Assembly: GCA_003140705.1 (NCBI GenBank)
Contig: PLKU01000356.1
Coordinates: 1-5,277, forward strand
Direction of reading: 5' to 3'
Origin: Acidobacteriaceae bacterium
Lineage (GTDB): Bacteria; Acidobacteriota; Terriglobia; Terriglobales; Acidobacteriaceae
DNA length: 5,277 bases
Shown: positions 1 to 5,277 of the stretch, piece after piece
Layout of the letters: every line of letters begins with the position of its first letter
Numbering within the stretch: position 1 is the stretch's first letter
The notes under the pieces: model-generated
What the model saw: only the letters and a program-made list of their open reading frames with translations
What the model was told of the DNA's origin: nothing
Database searches by the model: none
Translations under genes and position numbers: made by a program

Positions 1-3
1 TAT

Positions 4-210
4 TTATGCAGCAGTCAATAGCTGGCGCGCTCCCTGGTACCAGCGAGACTGCTGTCCGTTGTAAGCGCGCACGTAAAGAGCGTCGTCGACCACGACCGAC
101 CAGATCCACGTCGGGGTGCCGTACGTCACCCCGTCCTCACGGAACGGTGCGATGTGCGAGTCAACGGCTTCAGCGATCTTGCGAAGTTCGTCCTTCGACC
201 ATTTGGTCAT
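4..210 (-). pseudogene. DUF2255-like protein, C-terminally truncated
   Basis: The 68-residue product carries the recognisable DUF2255 core: a charged N-terminal helix (WSKDELRKIAEA), then YGTPTWIWSVVVDDALYVRAYNG and SRWYQGA. The family has no established function that I know of; members are small, about 120 residues, and often sit beside oxidoreductases. Here the reading frame ends at TAA (4-6) soon after the RWYQ motif, so roughly the second half is missing. The ATG at 208-210 is supported by an AGGA-type ribosome binding site a few bases upstream. It lies 86 bp downstream of the SDR stop on the same strand, so it was probably the last gene of that operon. I cannot tell whether the truncation is a premature stop, a frameshift or a deletion, because the continuation lies outside the window. 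A genuinely short protein is possible but less likely given the other broken genes nearby. Confidence 0.6.
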
Positions 211-296
211 TTTGGGTCCTCACTTAACCCCACTTCCAGGGTCAATCGCATCTCGGTCCGAAAAGAACTGCTCCTCGCATGATCTCCCCGCCTTCT

Positions 297-1057
297 TCAG
301 CGCATGATGAAGCCGCCGTCCACCGAGATGGACTGACCGGTTACGTAGCTTGCAGCATCACTGCAAAGCCACAGAACCGCATCCGCAATTTCCTCGGCGC
401 GGCCATACCGGCCCATGGGCACGCTCTTCAGCATTGCGTTGAGGGCTTCGGACTGGCCGGAAGCGGCCATCTGGTCAGCCATCGGTGTCCAAATGAGCCC
501 CGGGCATACTGCGTTGATACGGATGCCACGTGCAGCGTATTCGAGAGCCGCGCTTTTGGTGAACCCAATGACTCCGTGCTTGGCGGCATGGTAGATCCCG
601 CGCTCGGCGCCTCCCACAAGTCCCCCGAGCGAAGAGCAATTGACGATGGTGCCGCTTCCTTGCTTGCGCATCTGTTGCAGCTCGAACTTCATGCAACTCC
701 ATACACCGCGAAGATTGATCCCCATCACCCGGTTGTAATCCTCCCGGGTGGTATCAGCAGTCTCCGCGAGAAGATTTTGGACGCCAGCATTGTTGTAGGC
801 CGCATCGAGGCGTCCAAAAGTGGCGACAGTCTGCTGAACCATTGCTTCTACCTGGGCGTCATCGGACACGTCGCAACGGACAGCCAGTGTCTTATGACCT
901 TTCTTGGCAAGCTCCCTGGCTGCGGATTGCGCGACTTCCTCATTCCAGTCCGCCAGCACCACGAAAGCGCCCGATTCAGCAAAAGCCTTCGCTGTGGCAA
1001 CGCCCAATCCAGATGCAGCTCCTGTGACGAGTGCAACTTTGTTTTCAAAAGATATGT

Positions 1058-1061
<4 letters not shown>
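297..1061 (-). CDS. short-chain dehydrogenase/reductase (classical SDR, NAD-type)
   Basis: A 254-residue classical SDR, the normal length for the family, and apparently intact. The Rossmann dinucleotide motif TGAASGLG is at residues 13-20. Asp38 at the end of the second strand predicts preference for NAD(H) over NADP(H). The adenine-contact CDV is at 63-65 and the NNAG motif at 90-93. The catalytic tetrad is Asn116, Ser144, Tyr157 and Lys161 in the usual Y-x3-K spacing. A PG motif follows at 187-188 and the C-terminus SVDGGFIMR is typical. It should be a soluble cytoplasmic alcohol/ketone oxidoreductase; the substrate cannot be read from sequence, and automated names such as glucose 1-dehydrogenase would be guesses. 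The ATG start has GAGGA at 1069-1073, 7 bases upstream. The start overlaps the stop of the broken CMD gene (ATGA, 1058-1061), indicating an operon with translational coupling, so the lesion upstream may reduce its expression. Confidence 0.93.
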
Positions 1062-2136
<1,075 letters not shown>

Positions 2137-2147
2137 CAGGTTCGCGG

Positions 2148-2282
2148 TTCACACAACTGTCGCTTCAAGTGCCGATGCGGTTCGATCTGCCTTCCGGGAA
2201 GATCTTCGTCCGGCTCGGCCCCCTCGACGTGTCCTCCCAAAGAATCGGCACGCTGGAGATTCCCGAGACCGTCGCCAAATAA
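2148..2282 (+). pseudogene. C-terminal tail of a VWA-domain-type (acidobacterial) protein
   Basis: In a different frame from the AraC fragment, codons from about 2148 read FTQLSLQVPMRFDLPSGKIF, then VRLGPLDVSSQRIGTLEIPETVAK and a TAA at 2280-2282. The pattern of an amphipathic strand, LPSGKIFVRLG, a turn and IGTLEIPxxV resembles the beta-rich end of VWFA-related proteins that are numerous in Acidobacteriota. Only ~45 residues of a protein that would normally have several hundred remain, with no start codon of its own. The link to VWA proteins is from memory of the tail pattern and is moderately sure; that it is a real C-terminus cut off from its gene is surer. Confidence 0.5.
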
Positions 2283-2297
2283 ACACGCAATTTCACC

Positions 2298-2348
2298 GCA
2301 TTCGATTGATGCTCCACCAGTTGCGAATGCCGATGGCTCGAATCAATC
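2298..2348. repeat. short nested inverted repeats upstream of the GH39 gene
   Basis: GCATTCG (2298-2304) is mirrored by CGAATGC (2324-2330), and GATTGAT (2304-2310) by ATCAATC (2342-2348). Both are perfect 7-bp arms in the ~100 bp between the VWA tail and the GH39 start. They could be operator half-sites or alternative hairpins in the leader; the arms are short enough that chance is possible. Confidence 0.25.
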
Positions 2349-2383
2349 TCGTCAGCCAATCTCTTAGAAAGAAGTACATTTTC

Positions 2384-3979
2384 ATGTTCAGTTCAGTATC
2401 CCGGCGGCTTTCAATCTTTGCCATTGGCTTCTTTGTGGCTTCCTCTGGCTTGTCCCTTGCGGTTCAGTCGCAACAGGCTCCGCCTCGAACAGTCGTCGTG
2501 AATATCGAGGCCCCGACGGGGCCGGTAGATCGCTTCTTCGATCTGTCGGTTGGGTCCGATTACCCTGGCACGCTGATTCGCGACGACAGCCAGGCGCAGC
2601 TCAAGACGGCCGTCGATGAGCTTGGCTTTCGCTACATCCGGTTCCACGCAATCTTTCACGACGTGTTAGAAACAGTGCGAATCGAAGATGGCAAGACCGT
2701 TTACAACTGGATAAAGATCGACCAGCTTCATGACGACTTGCTGGCCCGGCACATCCGGCCGTTTGTCGAGCTCGGTTTCACTCCGAAGGCCCTTGCCACG
2801 TCGCAGAACAGCATATTTTATTGGAAAGGCAACACATCGCATCCGAAACCGGAAGGTTGGCGGGCCCTCATCGATGCTTTCATCCGGCACATCGAAGCGC
2901 GGTACGGACGAGATGAGGTGCGCACGTGGTTTTTCGAGGTGTGGAACGAACCCAACCTCTCCGGATTCTGGGAAGGTGCCGACCAGAAGGCATACTTCGA
3001 ACTCTACGATCTGACTGCGAAGACGATCAAGTCCATTGACCCTGCTTTGCGGGTAGGGGGACCGAGCACTGCCGGAGCGGCATGGGTTCCCGAGTTTCTC
3101 TCCCATGTGAAGCAGAGCGGTGCTGCCGTTGACTTTGTAACAACGCACACGTATGGCGTTCTAGGCGGCTTTCTCGATGAAAACGGAGTGAAAGACACAA
3201 AGCTCGATCCGTCGCCGGACGCGATCGTCGGTGATGTGCGGCGTGTTCGCGAGCAGATTTCGGCTTCTCCGTTTCCGGGGCTTCCGCTCTACTTTACCGA
3301 GTGGAGCACAAGTTATACGCCGCGCGATTCCGTGCACGATTCCTTCATCAGCGCGCCCTACATCCTAACCAAGCTCAAAGCTACTCAGGGATTGGAGCAG
3401 GGAATGAGCTATTGGACCTACACCGATCTGTTCGAGGAACCCGGACCTCCAACGGCGCCGTTTCAAGGGGGATTCGGCCTCCTGAACCCTCAAGGCATTC
3501 GCAAGCCGGCATACTTCGCTTACAAGTATCTTCACGCACTGCAGGGAGACAGCCTCGCTACGAACGATTCTCAGGCGATGCTTTCTACGAAGGATGGGAA
3601 CATCGTGGCAGTGATCTGGGATTTCGAGCAGCCGGACCAGAAGGTGAGCAATCGATCCTTTTATACAAAGGTGCTTCCCTCGCACCCCGCGGCGCCGGTG
3701 CAGTTGCGGATTACGCATCTTGCTCCTAATACCACTTACCAACTAGAGCTGCATAGGACCGGATTTCATGCGAATGATGCCTATACGGCTTACCTTGAGA
3801 TGGGCTCTCCCAAGGAACTGACCGCAGCACAGATTGCACAGCTGAACGAGTTGACGCGGGATCTTCCGGAGATCCACAAGGCCGTGCGAAGCGACTCTGA
3901 TGGCACGATTGAGGTTTTGATCCCAATGAACAGCAATGACATTGTGCTCGCCAAGTTGCTCCGCAATCAGGGTTTGTAG
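2384..3979 (+). CDS. secreted glycoside hydrolase family 39, beta-xylosidase-like
   Basis: A 531-residue protein with a signal peptide: RR at 7-8, a hydrophobic core at about 9-25 and likely cleavage after Ala26 or a few residues later. The body is a TIM-barrel glycosidase of the GH39 type. The acid/base Glu189 sits in EVWNEPNL (185-192), the conserved HTY is at 255-257, and the nucleophile Glu306 is in LYFTEWSTS (302-310). SYWTYTDLFEE and GGFGLLNPQGIRKPAY follow as in family members, then a beta-rich C-terminal domain ending VLAKLL. GH39 enzymes are retaining exo-glycosidases, mostly xylan 1,4-beta-xylosidases (EC 3.2.1.37); a related specificity is possible. It would act in the periplasm or outside the cell on plant hemicellulose. 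ATG 2384 is chosen because it gives a clean signal peptide, with a weak GAAAGAAG 9 bases upstream; in-frame ATGs at 2333 and earlier would add an atypical leader. It appears intact among fragments and has no operon partner here. Confidence 0.92.
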   Translation: MFSSVSRRLSIFAIGFFVASSGLSLAVQSQQAPPRTVVVNIEAPTGPVDRFFDLSVGSDYPGTLIRDDSQAQLKTAVDELGFRYIRFHAIFHDVLETVRIEDGKTVYNWIKIDQLHDDLLARHIRPFVELGFTPKALATSQNSIFYWKGNTSHPKPEGWRALIDAFIRHIEARYGRDEVRTWFFEVWNEPNLSGFWEGADQKAYFELYDLTAKTIKSIDPALRVGGPSTAGAAWVPEFLSHVKQSGAAVDFVTTHTYGVLGGFLDENGVKDTKLDPSPDAIVGDVRRVREQISASPFPGLPLYFTEWSTSYTPRDSVHDSFISAPYILTKLKATQGLEQGMSYWTYTDLFEEPGPPTAPFQGGFGLLNPQGIRKPAYFAYKYLHALQGDSLATNDSQAMLSTKDGNIVAVIWDFEQPDQKVSNRSFYTKVLPSHPAAPVQLRITHLAPNTTYQLELHRTGFHANDAYTAYLEMGSPKELTAAQIAQLNELTRDLPEIHKAVRSDSDGTIEVLIPMNSNDIVLAKLLRNQGL

Positions 3980-3982
3980 CCC

Positions 3983-4105
3983 GATGCCAATATACAAAAC
4001 GACTGGCGCATTAACCGTGGCCCTGCGCTCAACCTCGGAAATAGATATGAGAAATTCAACTTCCTCACCGAAGCCCACAACGGCTACGCCAAGTTCGACT
4101 ATTGA
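3983..4105 (+). pseudogene. fragment of a TonB-dependent (Oar-like) receptor
   Basis: Immediately after the GH39 stop, in the same frame, the codons read IQNDWRINRGPALNLGNRYE then KFNFLTEAHNGYAKFDY and a TGA (4103-4105). This matches the pattern QDDWRVxxxLTLNLGLRYE...TExHNxxANFD of TonB-dependent outer-membrane receptors with a carboxypeptidase-like N-terminal domain, which are abundant in Acidobacteriota and common near polysaccharide-degrading enzymes. Only ~38 residues from the interior of a protein of about 1000 remain, with no start codon, no barrel end and no plug. Chance similarity of such a short stretch is possible, but several motif positions agree in order. Confidence 0.5.
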
Positions 4106-4242
4106 GGACTCCCTGAAATGCAACAGCATTGTCGAAGCGGTCGGCCTCTGTCTTACCGGGGACGTGCGGGGCTGGCAAAGGCTTCATTAGCAATTTTCCT
4201 TTCAAAATTAGTCAAACAGCAACCCAGGTTTGGCAGGTAATT
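4106..4242. other. non-coding gap between receptor fragment and intron
   Basis: About 140 bp with no supported gene, terminator or repeat. A 40-codon open stretch starting at the ATG near 4121 has no recognisable motif. The last ~13 bases before 4243 would be the 5' exon contacting the intron if the boundary is right. Confidence 0.4.
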
Positions 4243-4297
4243 GTGCGCCACGAGCGCAAAAGGCTGACAAGGCCCAGTAGCGCGTAACTGTTTATCC

Positions 4298-4381
4298 GAT
4301 GAGGGTAGGCCCCTCGGTTGTGCCAAGAAGAAGGAGAGGTGCAAACTTCATGCTGTACGAGAGATGAGGGTAGGTCCCTCG
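4298..4381 (+). repeat. duplicated hairpin unit in intron domain I
   Basis: GATGAGGGTAGGCCCCTCG (4298-4316) recurs at 4363-4381 with one change (C4310 to T4375), offset 65 bp. Each copy can fold as GAGGG-loop-CCCTC. The sequence after each copy shares a weaker GGAGAGG...CAAACT pattern, suggesting an old tandem duplication or two equivalent stems of domain I. Confidence 0.6.
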
Positions 4382-4889
4382 AGGCCGCTCTGCAGGGAGA
4401 GGCTTCAAACTGCCACAAGCTGCTGCGGCACAATGGCCATGGTGGTGAACGTTGTGGTTAAAAGGAGTGGCTAGACCACGTCATGTATGGATGAGAGAGA
4501 CGAGCGCAAGCGAACCTCCGATGAAGCATCGAAACCTACTTAGACGACGTCAAAACCGGGGTCTCCGAGGGATTCCGGGATCAGTCTGGTGGAAACCTGT
4601 GTACCGGCCAGACGGCGTCCGGTGTATAGGGGGCGTGACTCTCATCTAGGCTTTCGTATGGAACTTGGGAACCTGATCGAAGATGCAAAGGGAAAATGCT
4701 CAAGCGCAGAAACGCAAGGCAGAAAGTACTGATGCTTCGGTCAGGGGCGGACCACTTCGTAGTAGCGATGAAGCTGCTGTAATGGCAGTCGAGCGAAGGG
4801 GGTGGGCGGTCCAGTTCAAGTTGGGTCAACCAGCGATGGGAAGAACCCTCACACTTGGACGAAAGGCGCCGGCCTTTCATGGGCTGCAC

Positions 4890-4924
4890 GAGCCGGATGA
4901 TGCGAGAGCATCACGTCCGGAATC
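4890..4924 (+). ncRNA. group II intron domain V
   Basis: The strand from G4890 contains the AGC catalytic triad (4891-4893). The lower helix CCGGA (4893-4897) pairs with TCCGG (4916-4920). The expected two-base bulge is C4914-G4915. The upper helix TGATGC (4898-4903) pairs with GCATCA (4908-4913) around a GAGA tetraloop (4904-4907). This is close to the canonical 34-nt domain V. The base is unusual: AATC (4921-4924) replaces the usual UUC, so the wobble partner of triad G4892 is an A and one base is extra. Confidence 0.85.
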
Positions 4925-4927
4925 TGT

Positions 4928-4961
4928 GAGCGGCTGGAGGTGCAATTCCTCCGGCCGACTC
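4928..4961 (+). ncRNA. group II intron domain VI with bulged branch-point A
   Basis: GAG-C-GGCTGGAGG (4928-4940) pairs with CCTCCGGCC-G (4948-4957) and CTC (4959-4961) around a 7-base loop, leaving A4958 as the only unpaired base on the 3' arm. This is the expected position of the lariat branch-point adenosine, a few bases before the 3' splice site. Confidence 0.8.
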
Positions 4962-5277
4962 GGCAACCGGCTTGCTGGAGCAGGTTCCAAACCACCTTTC
5001 GGCGGCTGTGGCCCAAAGCCATGGTCGTGAGCGCGGAAGGAAAAGGCCCGGCATCGACCGGGTCAGGTATCAGGCAAGAAGAGGACCGAAAGTAAACCAC
5101 TGTTGAAGTGTCGAAACCAATTAGACGATGTCAAAACCGCGGCGTTATTACTACTGCGGGACAAAGCTCCGACGAAACCTGTTTACGGGCGGAGCGGCAT
5201 CCGGCATGAGAGGTGGCCTGAGCTTGCCAAGGAGGCGGATAGGCGGAACGTGGGAAGTCTTCAAGTGATGCTAAGAG
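4962..5277 (+). mobile_element. second group II intron, domain I only, 5'-truncated and cut by window end
   Basis: The sequence aligns with domain I of the first intron from about 4381 onward. GGTTCCAAACCACC matches GGCTTCAAACTGCC, and AGCCATGGTCGTGAGCG (5018-5034) matches GGCCATGGTGGTGAACG. TGAAGTGTCGAAACC (5104-5118) matches 4522-4536, TTAGACGATGTCAAAACCG (5121-5139) matches 4540-4558, and GAAACCTGTTTACGGGC matches the region at 4592. The two copies are clearly diverged, so this is a different intron lineage rather than a recent duplicate. No GUGYG start is seen between the first intron's 3' end and the alignable part; similarity begins almost at the first intron's domain VI. Its remaining domains, and any reverse transcriptase, would lie beyond 5277. 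Confidence 0.7.

Larger units (their letters stand above)
4243..4967 (+). mobile_element. group II intron without reverse transcriptase
   Basis: The 5' end is proposed at GTGCGCC (4243-4249), the GUGYG-type start. Domain I-III hallmarks follow: TCGAAACC and TTAGACGACGTCAAAACC (4529-4557), GAAACCTGTG (4592-4601), and GTAATGGCAGTCGAGCGAAGGGG with GTAGTAGCGATGAAGC before it (about 4759-4802). The segment where domain IV and its reverse transcriptase ORF should lie is short (about 4803-4889) and has no RT or maturase motifs; one frame keeps only NQRWEEP, reminiscent of the start of intron proteins. Domain V is at 4890-4924 and domain VI at 4928-4961, with A4958 as the single bulged branch-point candidate. 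The 3' end is about 4965-4969. At ~725 nt it is the usual size of an ORF-less intron and would depend on a maturase supplied elsewhere. The intron identity is firm; both boundaries are estimates. Confidence 0.8.

Noticed and set aside
3743..4129. Minus-strand open frame of about 128 codons over the GH39 end
   Set aside because: Antisense to the GH39 C-terminus and receptor fragment; no recognisable domain and no ribosome binding site.
4164..4242. GTGCGGG at 4164 as the 5' end of an outer intron interrupted by the first one
   Set aside because: The following ~70 bases show no similarity to known domain I starts or to the first intron; it is too short a match to support a true twintron call.
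3980..4242. Intrinsic terminator after the GH39 gene
   Set aside because: No GC-rich stem followed by a T-run could be found.
4683..5030. Plus-strand open frame of 115 codons across the intron
   Set aside because: It reads through domains II-VI of the intron RNA, including domain V, and has no reverse transcriptase or maturase motif.

Overview
The window looks like accessory or decaying sequence from an Acidobacteriota (Terriglobia-like) chromosome. This is inferred from protein style only: a secreted GH39 glycosidase, a tail resembling the C-terminus of acidobacterial VWA-domain proteins, and a short stretch resembling the Oar-like TonB-dependent receptors that are abundant in that phylum. 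No rRNA or other taxonomic marker is present.

Left part (1-1668, minus strand): the remains of a small redox operon, read from right to left. It starts with the first ~50 residues of an aldo/keto reductase joined in frame to a carboxymuconolactone decarboxylase (CMD) family gene. The CMD gene is interrupted by what looks like a one-base deletion. Its stop overlaps (ATGA) the start of an intact NAD-type short-chain dehydrogenase/reductase, followed 86 bp later by a DUF2255-like gene that stops at about half the usual length. Only the SDR looks whole.

Centre (1669-2383): a divergent control region with a 32-bp palindrome and a cluster of CAGGA/TCCTG pentamers. On the plus strand it is followed by the N-terminal domain of an AraC-family regulator. 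That domain breaks off and is joined, out of frame, to the last ~45 residues of a VWA-type protein. The divergent AraC/aldo-keto reductase pairing is a common regulatory layout, but here both partners survive only as 5' fragments.

Right-centre (2384-4242): an intact secreted GH39 beta-xylosidase-like enzyme with both catalytic glutamates, followed in the same frame by a ~38-residue fragment resembling a TonB-dependent receptor, then ~140 bp with nothing recognisable.

Right end (4243-5277, plus strand): group II intron RNA. A nearly complete intron without a reverse transcriptase ends in a well-formed domain V and a domain VI with a single bulged A. Domain I of a second, diverged group II intron follows directly, without a recognisable 5' end, and runs off the window.

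Overall this is one or two working genes (SDR, GH39) among at least five gene fragments, beside tandem group II introns. I see no convincing new defence or biosynthetic system. The unusual content is the repeated fragment-fusion pattern, the preserved divergent control region and the intron tandem.
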